From NCBI GenBank assembly GCA_003243965.1, contig QHBO01000036.1, positions 1-64,000 of the forward strand: 64,000 nucleotides of DNA, in the 5' to 3' direction. The position numbers were made by a program, and so were the translations under genes. Under the pieces are notes generated by a model, which was not told the origin of the DNA, searched no databases, and saw only the letters and a list, made by a program, of their open reading frames with translations. Below are positions 56,405-64,000 of the stretch, piece after piece. Within the stretch, counting starts at the first letter, position 1. The number at the start of each line of letters is the position of its first letter. The stretch is from Chloroflexota bacterium (GTDB lineage Bacteria > Chloroflexota > Limnocylindria > QHBO01).

Positions 56405-57186
56405 GTGGCTCCCTCCTCGGAGCCGGCGACCATCGTGAACTCGCCATGGAGCCATCGGAAGTCATCGGTACGGCGCGTCCTGCCATCCGGTGGGGGCGCT
56501 CCATCGCCGCCGACCGGCAGCGAGAGCCGCTCCAGTGTGGGACGCACGCGCGCTCGCCAGCGGCCGTGCAGCGCGGCGAGCGGCTCGGCCAGGACGCCGG
56601 ATGCGAGCAACTCGGGTTCGCCACTGAGTGGCGTGAACACGGCATCGGCATCCGGCCACAGGCGCTGGAGGGCGGCCGTCAGGCGCTTGCGCGCCTCCCC
56701 CCCGGCCTCGGCCAGGCGCTGAAGCCACGCATCGGCGTGCATGCGGTGGTACGACTCCTCGCGGCGCATCTTGCCGGCCAGACCGGCGAGACGCTCGTGC
56801 GACGAGCGGGCGAGGGCTTCGAGGCGAACCGCATCGGCGTGCTCGTAGAGGAAGCGGCGGGCCACCGTGAAGGCCCAATCGGTGCGCGGGTGGTTCATCA
56901 GCGCGGCGTGGCGAAATGCATCGGCGGGGCGCCCGAACGCGATTCGGTCCGGATCGTCGTGGGTGGTCTCGGCAAGGAGTTCGTAGAGGGCGCGCGCATG
57001 GCCGATCTCGTCCTGGGCGATGGAGCTCATCGCGACGTCTTCCTCGAGCATCGGCGCGATGCCGGTCCACTCGGAGTCCCAGAAGCCGATCACGAACTCG
57101 TCGTCGGCGGTTGCCAGCAGCAGCTCGGCGAGCGCGTCCCGCGTGACGTCCCCGAGGAGCGCCTCGGGCGGTGCGGCCGAGCTCAC
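56398..57186 (-). CDS. paaC: 1,2-phenylacetyl-CoA epoxidase subunit PaaC
   Basis: LLATADDEFVIGFWDSEWTGIAPMLEEDVAMSSIAQDEIGHARALYELL. Confidence 0.92.
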   Translation of the reverse strand: MSSAAPPEALLGDVTRDALAELLLATADDEFVIGFWDSEWTGIAPMLEEDVAMSSIAQDEIGHARALYELLAETTHDDPDRIAFGRPADAFRHAALMNHPRTDWAFTVARRFLYEHADAVRLEALARSSHERLAGLAGKMRREESYHRMHADAWLQRLAEAGGEARKRLTAALQRLWPDADAVFTPLSGEPELLASGVLAEPLAALHGRWRARVRPTLERLSLPVGGDGAPPPDGRTRRTDDFRWLHGEFTMVAGSEEGATW

Positions 57187-57476
57187 GGCGATTCCTCCGC
57201 GCGTGCCTTGGCCGCCTCGAGCTTGTGCTTGATGAGGTACCCACCCGGTCGCTTGTAGGATCGGTCGAACGGCGGCTTCAGCCAGTCCGGGTCGTCCAGC
57301 TCGTTGATCGCTTCTCGGGGCACCACCCACAGGCGCGTCGATTCCTGGCGGCGCCCGTAGAACTCCCGCGCGTAGTGCAGCGCCAGCTCGGCATCGGGCG
57401 CGCGCACGCTCCCCGCATGGGTCATCGCGTCACCCTCGTCTTCCTGGCGGAAGACCTCCCAGACCGAATCGGTCAT
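57183..57476 (-). CDS. paaB: 1,2-phenylacetyl-CoA epoxidase subunit PaaB
   Basis: WEVFRQEDEGDAMTHAGSVRAPDAELALHYAREFYGRRQESTRLWVVPREAI. Confidence 0.93.
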   Translation of the reverse strand: MTDSVWEVFRQEDEGDAMTHAGSVRAPDAELALHYAREFYGRRQESTRLWVVPREAINELDDPDWLKPPFDRSYKRPGGYLIKHKLEAAKARAEESP

Positions 57477-57491
57477 CGAGCCGTGGAGGCC

Positions 57492-58409
57492 TCAGGCGGC
57501 CGCAGCCGCCCGCCCGATGATCGCGTCGCGTACCCATTGCGTCAGCGCACGGTTGACCCGGCGAAACTCGAGACGCTCCTGCGACCGAGGGCCGTGACCG
57601 GTGACCACGCTGCGCAACTCGTCCCAATCCGGCTCGCTGTAGTGCCACCGACCGGCGCCGTCGTCATAGCGCAGCTCGGGATCGGGAATCCGCAAACCCA
57701 GCTCCCGGATGCGCGGAACGTAGATGGACAGGAACTCCTGGCGCAGCTGCTCGTTGCCCTTGGACTTGATGCGCCACAGCAGGTCCTTGTCGCGCGCGGG
57801 ATCGGTGGGCGGGCCATGCATCTGCATCAGGGGGCCCCACCATCGGTCGAGGGCGTTCTGGACCAGCGCGCGCTGACGATCGGTGCCGTTCATGAGGGTC
57901 AGGACGACATCCCGCCCGTGCATGATGTGCACGGATTCCTCCCAGCAGATCTTCTTCATCGTCCGCGCGTAGGGTGCGTACGATGAGTCACGGAGCGCCT
58001 GCTGGCTGACGATCGCCGCGGCGTCCACCAGCCAGGCGATGATGCCGACATCGGCCCACGACTCCGTCGGGTAATGGAAGACGTTGTGGAACTTCGTCTT
58101 CCCGTCGAGCAGGTCCTGGAGCATCTGCTCGCGCGGCTTTCCGAGGTCCTCGGCGACCCGGTACAGCAGTTGAGCGTGGCCCACCTCATCCTGGACCTTG
58201 CTGGTCAGGGCCAGCTTGCGGCGCAGCGTGGGAGCGCGAAGGATCCACTCGCGCTCGGGGAGGACGCCCATCAGCTCGCTGTTGGCGTGCATCTCAACGA
58301 ATTTCAGGATCGCGGCCCGGTACGGATCCGGCATCCAGTCGTCGGCCTCGACCTTGCCGCCGGCCGCCACGCGGGCGTAGAAGCTGTCCGCCCGCTCGCT
58401 GTCGTCCAT
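57492..58409 (-). CDS. paaA: 1,2-phenylacetyl-CoA epoxidase subunit PaaA
   Basis: HANSELMGVLPEREWILRAPTLRRKLALTSKVQDEVGHAQLLYR, CWEESVHIMHGRDVV. Confidence 0.95.
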   Translation of the reverse strand: MDDSERADSFYARVAAGGKVEADDWMPDPYRAAILKFVEMHANSELMGVLPEREWILRAPTLRRKLALTSKVQDEVGHAQLLYRVAEDLGKPREQMLQDLLDGKTKFHNVFHYPTESWADVGIIAWLVDAAAIVSQQALRDSSYAPYARTMKKICWEESVHIMHGRDVVLTLMNGTDRQRALVQNALDRWWGPLMQMHGPPTDPARDKDLLWRIKSKGNEQLRQEFLSIYVPRIRELGLRIPDPELRYDDGAGRWHYSEPDWDELRSVVTGHGPRSQERLEFRRVNRALTQWVRDAIIGRAAAAA

Positions 58410-58487
58410 TGCGTTTCACCTCCGCGCGACCGAGTCAGCGGTCGTGCTGGCTAAGGGTACCTCATGGCCCAATCCACCGATTCCGCG

Positions 58488-58517
58488 GCCGACTGCCGGC
58501 TGGCGGCGGCAGTCGGC
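58488..58517. other. Perfect 11-bp inverted repeat (8-nt loop) in divergent intergenic region
   Basis: GCCGACTGCCG-GCTGGCGG-CGGCAGTCGGC upstream of secreted protein gene. Confidence 0.7.
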
Positions 58518-58600
58518 ATGCCGCTTGCTGCCTTGGTGGCCAAACGGCCGCGGCCGCGTGCTGCGCTGCGACCGCGATGAGCCTACGGAGGGTGGATCTC

Positions 58601-61426
58601 ATGCACTCGCTGCCCATGCGAGCGGCGCGCCGTGCCCGTCGCCGCACCCTGGTCGCCTTCGCGATGCTTCCGCTGCTCACCGCCCTGCTGCTCACCGGCC
58701 AGGGCCGGCCCGTGCAGGCGGCGGCGCCGCCGGGCGGGACGATCGGCCCCGCCACCCCCAGCGTCACCTGGCAGGGCCAGACCTACACGGCGGGCCACAC
58801 GGTGGCCGATCCAGCCGCCTGCCCGCCCGCCACGGACCCGGCGAACACGCTCTGCGACCACTTCCTTCTGAACGTCAACGTGCCGACCACCTACTGGAAC
58901 ACGAATACCGGCGGGGCGGAGATCAGCATCAACTGGGGATCCTCCCAGGATGACTTCGACCTGTACGTCTACGACGCCAGCGGCACACAGGTCGCCTCCT
59001 CGGCTTCGGGCGGGACGACCTCGGAGCGGGTGTTCGTGCAGAGCGCCTCGGGACAGTACGAGGTCCGCGTGGTGCCCTTCCTGATCGCCAGCGTGCCGGG
59101 CTCCGGCTACAGCGGCACCGCCGGCTTCGTCAGCCGCGCGGGCGGCCCGGCGCCCAATCCGACACGCGCCAGCGGCGGGCTGGTCTTTGCCCCGGCCACG
59201 GTGATCGACGCCCAGCGCACCGAGGGCGAGCCGATCAACCACATCGACCGCAACGGCAACTACTGGGAGTCGGGTCCGTGGGGCACCAGCACCCAGAACT
59301 CCTTCATTCACCGCTCGACGGACGGCGGAAACCAGTTCAACATCGTCAGTCCGGTGGGCGTGCGACCGAACACGCCTCCCGGCGGTGGCGACACCGATAT
59401 CACCACCGATGACCAGCTCAACGCCTACTTCGTGGATCTCGAGGGCCTGGTCAACCTCGGCGCCGCGGTGAGCAACGACAGCGGCAACAGCTGGCGGACG
59501 AACCCGTTCAGCGTTGCGCATGCGCTCGACGATCGCCAATGGTTCGCCGCCGACAACGGCACGACATCGGCCGCCGTCGACAACACGATCTTCCTGGCCT
59601 TCCGCCAGGTCGCGCTGGGCTCCTACATCTACTCGACGCCCGGGTCGACAGGCCCGACCGATCCGATCGGGGGCCTGGTCTACAGCAACTCGTCGAGCAA
59701 CCCGGTGGGTCCGATTTCGACCGGGGCGCCCTGCGGCCAGCTGCGCTTCGATCCGGTGAAGCGCAACCTCTACTACCCCTGCGCCGCGGGTGACCATGTC
59801 GAGCTCACCATCGGCCACGTGAACCCCGGTCAGCGGACCGGCATCACCTTCCGGACCGTCGCCGGTCCCACCTCTCCTGGCGGGGCGGTGGGTGACATCT
59901 TCCCCAGCGTGTCCGCCGACCGCGCGGGAAACATCTACCTGGTCTGGATCGACGAGACGAACCACAACGTCTACTACGCGTACTCCACCAACCAGGGCAC
60001 GACCTGGTCCGCGGTGGTCCAGGTCAATGGCAACGATGCAAACTCGAACGTCTTCCCGTGGGCGGTGGCCGGCAACGCCGGAACGCTGGCGGTGGCCTGG
60101 TACGGAACCAGCTCGAGGCTGGACAGCGACAACATGCCCTCGTGGTACAACAACCGGCCGGCAGCGACGGCCTACAAGTGGTTCGGCTACGTCTCGCTGA
60201 TCCGGGGCGCGGCCAGCCCTCGCCCAAGCCTGGTCCAGACGCGCTTCACCGAGAAGCCGATGCACTACGGCCAGATCTGCAACGGCGGCCTCGGCTGCAC
60301 GACTTCGAGCGGTGACCGCACCATGGCGGATTACTTCGCGGTCGCGTTCGATCGTGCCGGGGCGATGCGCATCGTCTACAACGACACGACCAGCCAGCAC
60401 CACGGAGCGCACCTGTTCGAGGCACGGCAGATCGCGGGGCCCGGTGGCTTCGGATCGTCGGTCAGCACCCCGGCTCCGGGGAACCCGATGCCCGATCCCA
60501 CGGGGGACGCGCGCTCGCCGCACTACGCGCCGACCGGCGCCGGGCCGAACCTCCCGCAGCTCGATTTCACCGGGCTGCGGCTCAGCCAGCCCAATCGGTC
60601 CACCCTGCGCGTCGAGATGGCGCTGAGCAGCCTCGCGAGCCTGGCGCCGCCTCCGGGCAAGACGAACGCCCTGTGGCTCACGCGCTTTCAGGCGCTCTCG
60701 ATCGGTGACGGTGGAGAGGAGGCGTATCGGATCTTCTACGTGGGCGCGGAGAGTGCCGGTGGCGCGCGGCCGCCCACGTTCTTCGCGGGGAGTGGCGCAT
60801 CTGCCCAGGGAGCCGTCCCGGGTAACGGATGCACCACCAACACCCCGGAGAACTGCAAGGTGGTGCAGTATCCCAAGGAGAACACCGCGACCGGCGCCAT
60901 CGTTGGGAACCGGATCATCATCGACGTGGCGATCCAGGGCGGCTTTGGGCCGAATCGGCCGATCCTCGGCGGCAAGCTGTTCAGCGTGACGGCGCTCAGC
61001 GCCGGCAGGAACGCGGACGTGGACCTGTTCGCCGACGTGGACGCGACCCGCGCGTTCGACTACCTCCTCGGAGGTGGCGGCGGGACGCCGCCGCCGGGTG
61101 GTGACTGCGACGTCGAGGGCGGCGGCCACGGCGAGGGCAAGGGAGGCGACGATGCCGCTCTGGCACTCAACGTCCCGGTCTCGCTGCTGGGCAAGGTGGC
61201 GTACACCGACAGCGGTCAGGCGGACTTCCGCTCCACCCGCGTCACCAAGGAGAGTTGTGACGATCGTCGGGAGCATGCCACCATCGAGGGCGAGGGCATC
61301 GACCGCGGACAGCGGGTCTCCTTCCTGCTGAACGTCAGCCGTGCCGGCGCCTTCACCATCGCGCTCAGCAATGGCTACACGCATTCGGGGACGCTCTCCA
61401 CGGGCAGCTTCCGAATCGGGCCATAG
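58601..61426 (+). CDS. Secreted sialidase/BNR-repeat-like protein with distinct C-terminal domain
   Basis: SD GGAGGGTGG, signal peptide MHSLPMRAARRARRRTLVAFAMLPLLTALLLTGQGRPVQA, IHRSTDGGNQF, NDSGNSW, STNQGTTWS Asp-box-like motifs. Confidence 0.75.
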   Translation: MHSLPMRAARRARRRTLVAFAMLPLLTALLLTGQGRPVQAAAPPGGTIGPATPSVTWQGQTYTAGHTVADPAACPPATDPANTLCDHFLLNVNVPTTYWNTNTGGAEISINWGSSQDDFDLYVYDASGTQVASSASGGTTSERVFVQSASGQYEVRVVPFLIASVPGSGYSGTAGFVSRAGGPAPNPTRASGGLVFAPATVIDAQRTEGEPINHIDRNGNYWESGPWGTSTQNSFIHRSTDGGNQFNIVSPVGVRPNTPPGGGDTDITTDDQLNAYFVDLEGLVNLGAAVSNDSGNSWRTNPFSVAHALDDRQWFAADNGTTSAAVDNTIFLAFRQVALGSYIYSTPGSTGPTDPIGGLVYSNSSSNPVGPISTGAPCGQLRFDPVKRNLYYPCAAGDHVELTIGHVNPGQRTGITFRTVAGPTSPGGAVGDIFPSVSADRAGNIYLVWIDETNHNVYYAYSTNQGTTWSAVVQVNGNDANSNVFPWAVAGNAGTLAVAWYGTSSRLDSDNMPSWYNNRPAATAYKWFGYVSLIRGAASPRPSLVQTRFTEKPMHYGQICNGGLGCTTSSGDRTMADYFAVAFDRAGAMRIVYNDTTSQHHGAHLFEARQIAGPGGFGSSVSTPAPGNPMPDPTGDARSPHYAPTGAGPNLPQLDFTGLRLSQPNRSTLRVEMALSSLASLAPPPGKTNALWLTRFQALSIGDGGEEAYRIFYVGAESAGGARPPTFFAGSGASAQGAVPGNGCTTNTPENCKVVQYPKENTATGAIVGNRIIIDVAIQGGFGPNRPILGGKLFSVTALSAGRNADVDLFADVDATRAFDYLLGGGGGTPPPGGDCDVEGGGHGEGKGGDDAALALNVPVSLLGKVAYTDSGQADFRSTRVTKESCDDRREHATIEGEGIDRGQRVSFLLNVSRAGAFTIALSNGYTHSGTLSTGSFRIGP

Positions 61427-61454
61427 CTCGCACCGGTCGGAGTCAGTCAAACGG

Positions 61455-61482
61455 GCGAGGGCGGCCGCGCGGCCGCCCTCGC
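61455..61482. terminator. Perfect 28-bp palindrome between convergent genes (bidirectional terminator candidate)
   Basis: GCGAGGGCGGCCGC/GCGGCCGCCCTCGC followed by TTCT. Confidence 0.6.
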
Positions 61483-61494
61483 TTCTCGCCCCCG

Positions 61495-61773
61495 TCAGTC
61501 GTGCGGCGCGCTCCGCAGCGGCCGGCGCCAGCGTTGGTGCGCGTCCGCCCTGTCCGCCGAGGCGCGCAGCCGCCCGGGCGCCTCGACGCTCACCTCCGCG
61601 CGCGGCACGTACAGGTCGATCGGCACGAGGCCCGGCGTGCGCACCAGCAGGTAGTCGGCAAACACGGCGTCGACCGTCCCGATCCGGCCGCGTCTCCCCT
61701 CAACGCGCCACCCCGGCGCGATCTCCTCGATGACTTCGCTCACCCGGTTACCGTAGCGGATCAAAGCCGCCAC
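61495..61773 (-). CDS. DUF2171/PRC-barrel-like small protein
   Basis: VEGRRGRIGTVDAVFADYLLVRTPGLVPIDLYVPRAEVS. Confidence 0.65.
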   Translation of the reverse strand: MAALIRYGNRVSEVIEEIAPGWRVEGRRGRIGTVDAVFADYLLVRTPGLVPIDLYVPRAEVSVEAPGRLRASADRADAHQRWRRPLRSAPHD

Positions 61774-61786
61774 CGATGCCCCCGGG

Positions 61787-63367
61787 TCAGCCGACGCTCA
61801 CCGAGATGGTGTGATACCCCGTCGCACCGCTGGGCGCTGGCGGTTGCACGGCTGCGGTCTGCACCACGCCCGTGCCATCGGTGGCGCGGACCCTGAGCGC
61901 GTGCCGTCCCGCCACTGCGTTCCAGGGGTAGAGCCATTGCACCCAGGTCGCTCGACCGATGGGGGTCGAGAGCCGCGCAGCGGCCCAGGGGGAATCGTCG
62001 ACCTGGACCTCGACCCCGGCGATGCCCCGCTCCGGCGCCCAGGCCACGCCTGCGACGGCCACCCGGCCGATCGGGAGCTGCACCCCGCCGCGCGGCGTGT
62101 CGATGCGCGACTGCGTCTTGATCGGTCCGTACTTCGCCCAGCCGAGCGGCACCCAGTAGGCGTCGAAGGCCTCCAGCGTGGTGAGCTCGATCTCGGTGAT
62201 CCACTTGGTGGCCGAGACGTAGCCGTACAGGCCCGGCACGATGAGTCGCGCCGGAAAGCCGTGGGCGGCGGGGAGCGGTGCACCATTCATGCGAACCGCC
62301 AACAGCGCCTCCTTCCCCTCATCGGTGAGCCACAGGGTGGGAAAGCCGCACGTCCAGCCGTCGAAGGCGCGTCCCACGACCTGGGAGGCGCCGCGCCGTA
62401 CACCGGCAAGGTCCAGTATCCGCTGCAGGCGGACGCCGCCCCACAGGGCGTTGCCGACAAGGTCGCCGCCCACCTCATTGCTGACGCAGGCGATCGTCAC
62501 GTACTGCTGCTGCATCGGCATCGCGAGCAGGTCGGCGTACGAGAGCGTCACCTCGCGGTCGACGAGCCCATGGATACGGAGCTTCCAGGTCCGGGCGTCC
62601 AACCGCGGGGTGAGAAGCTGGGTATCGATCCGGTAGAACCGGTCATTGGGCACCACGATCGGCGTGAGCCCCGCGACCTCGAGGCTGGTGCCCGGGGGAA
62701 GCGTCGGAGCGGCGACCGGCGGAAGCGCGGGCACTCCCGGCGGGGTTTCGAGACGCTGTCGATCGAGCAGCAAGCGGCCCACCACTCCCCCGCCGATCGC
62801 GGCGGCGCCGACGCCCAGCGATGTGCCCAGGAACCGGCGGCGGGACCAATCCGGCATCTCTGCGCGCGCGGCGGCGGGGGTCGCGATGGCGAGCAGCCGC
62901 TGAAGGGTGAGGATCGCCACCGCCACCGCCACCAAACATGTAAGCAGCGCGAGCAGCGGATCGACCAGCGGGTCGGGCAGGCTGACGAGGAAGGCGGCCA
63001 GGCCAATCGCCGCGTACCCGAAGCGCGCGAGGCCCTGGCGTCGGCGCGCGACGATCCCCAGCAATGCGGCGAGCCCGACGGCGATCAACGCCACCAGCAC
63101 GTTGAGGGCGAGCTTGTCGTTCGTCCCGAAGATGCCGACCACCAGCTGCTTGGCTCCCGGCGGCTGACGACCGATGACGAACGCACCGACCTCCACGACC
63201 AGAGAGGGGGCCCCCGCAACCAGGCCGGCAAGCAGCTCCGAGACGGCGAGAGCCGCCGCGCCGGCGACGGTCCCCGCGAGCGCAGCCGCGGACGCGGTCG
63301 CGGACGCGGTCGCAACAGGACGCACGGCGGCGCGTTCGGCGGGCGCGGTGTCGGTCGGAAGCTGCAT
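61787..63367 (-). CDS. Membrane-anchored molybdopterin-dependent oxidoreductase (sulfite oxidase/YedY family)
   Basis: N-terminal TMs; IVVPNDRFYRIDTQ, VTIACVSNEVGGDLVGNALWGGVRL, HGFPARLIVPGLYGYVSATKWI. Confidence 0.93.
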   Translation of the reverse strand: MQLPTDTAPAERAAVRPVATASATASAAALAGTVAGAAALAVSELLAGLVAGAPSLVVEVGAFVIGRQPPGAKQLVVGIFGTNDKLALNVLVALIAVGLAALLGIVARRRQGLARFGYAAIGLAAFLVSLPDPLVDPLLALLTCLVAVAVAILTLQRLLAIATPAAARAEMPDWSRRRFLGTSLGVGAAAIGGGVVGRLLLDRQRLETPPGVPALPPVAAPTLPPGTSLEVAGLTPIVVPNDRFYRIDTQLLTPRLDARTWKLRIHGLVDREVTLSYADLLAMPMQQQYVTIACVSNEVGGDLVGNALWGGVRLQRILDLAGVRRGASQVVGRAFDGWTCGFPTLWLTDEGKEALLAVRMNGAPLPAAHGFPARLIVPGLYGYVSATKWITEIELTTLEAFDAYWVPLGWAKYGPIKTQSRIDTPRGGVQLPIGRVAVAGVAWAPERGIAGVEVQVDDSPWAAARLSTPIGRATWVQWLYPWNAVAGRHALRVRATDGTGVVQTAAVQPPAPSGATGYHTISVSVG

Positions 63368-63498
63368 CAGTATCTGTACGGCATCGGCTTCACCGCGTCC
63401 CATTCTCTCGGCGATCGTCGGTCGTTCACGCGTAAGGTGATGGCATCGCGCAGCCTGTCGTCCACCTCGCGCATGGAGCCTCTGCGGGCGCCGAGAGT

Positions 63499-63978
63499 AT
63501 GCGCCCATGGGTCGTGGCGCTCGAGGCGCGCGGATTCCGATCGCGTGCCGTCTCGCTGCCGCGCACTGCGGCGACGCGTGCCGTGGCCGCGTATCGCGCC
63601 GCGGCGCCTCCGGCCCTCGACTCGGTCATCGGCGGCCATTCGTTCGGCGGCCGGGTCGCGTCGCTGCTGGCGGCCGAGGAGCCGTACCGCGGGCTCATCC
63701 TGCTCAGCTACCCGCTGCACCGCCCCGGGCATCCCGAGGGTTGGGAGGAGCGGACGGCGCATTGGCCTTCGATCTCGTGCCCCGTCCTGCTGCTCTGGGG
63801 CGAGTCCGATCCGTTTGCACGAGTCGCGCTCCTGCGCGCCGCCACCGACCGGCTCGCGGACGGCCGTCTGGTCCTGTACCCGCGAGTCGGGCACGGACTG
63901 CTCCCGGTGCGTGACCAGGCGGCGGAGCAGATCGCCCGATTCCTCGCAGGGCTCAACCCACGCTCGCCCTCGAGCTGA
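63499..63978 (+). CDS. Alpha/beta hydrolase (dienelactone-hydrolase/KANL3-like); true start probably upstream (~63445)
   Basis: GGHSFGGRVASLLA, LILLSYPLHRPGHPE, LLLWGESDPF; upstream in-frame VVHLAHGASAGAES is homologous-looking. Confidence 0.82.
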   Translation: MRPWVVALEARGFRSRAVSLPRTAATRAVAAYRAAAPPALDSVIGGHSFGGRVASLLAAEEPYRGLILLSYPLHRPGHPEGWEERTAHWPSISCPVLLLWGESDPFARVALLRAATDRLADGRLVLYPRVGHGLLPVRDQAAEQIARFLAGLNPRSPSS

Positions 63979-64000
63979 GCGAGGCACGAGACGCCAGACA

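Noticed and set aside
63290-63312. Short tandem repeat gcggacgcggtc x2
   Set aside because: Encodes Ala-Thr/Ala-Ser low complexity in the N-terminal TM region of the molybdoenzyme; two copies only, no separate function supported.

Overview
High-GC bacterial chromosome segment, probably Chloroflexota or a related Terrabacteria lineage (inferred from gene content and order, not proven). It is densely coding with many 4-bp stop/start overlaps. From left to right it contains: (1) a contig-edge cassette of three tiny translation-coupled minus-strand ORFs, two of them Cys-rich and sharing a motif; (2) housekeeping minus-strand genes hflX-miaA-ymdB-rny, an LLM oxidoreductase, recX-recA, tgt, queA, an NCS2 purine permease, DUF2905 and ruvB; (3) a mostly plus-strand block (~14.3-35.3 kb) with a nearly complete purine-to-allantoin catabolic pathway (mocA-like, adenosine deaminase, guanine deaminase, three-subunit xanthine dehydrogenase, allantoinase-like, HIU hydrolase, OHCU decarboxylase, urate oxidase) followed by a two-permease/two-ATPase MacB/FtsX-type ABC module; (4) ruvA-ruvC-yebC, an EF-G paralogue, a HAD hydrolase, tyrS and a PBP1-like protein; (5) the thrS-infC-rpmI-rplT-pheS-pheT-cvpA-mpg-mutS2 block; (6) a paaABCD epoxidase cassette abutting a 5'-truncated phosphoesterase; (7) a large secreted sialidase-like protein, a sulfite-oxidase-family molybdoenzyme and an alpha/beta hydrolase. 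The most interesting leads are the edge cassette of paired Cys-rich microproteins, the apparent insertion of ~21 kb between ruvA and ruvB, an unannotated membrane protein coupled to xanthine dehydrogenase, an ABC ATPase with an AbrB-like tail, and several small ORFs or unusual starts that ORF callers miss. No rRNA, tRNA, CRISPR array or transposase was recognised. All product calls are from reading protein motifs; no database search was run.
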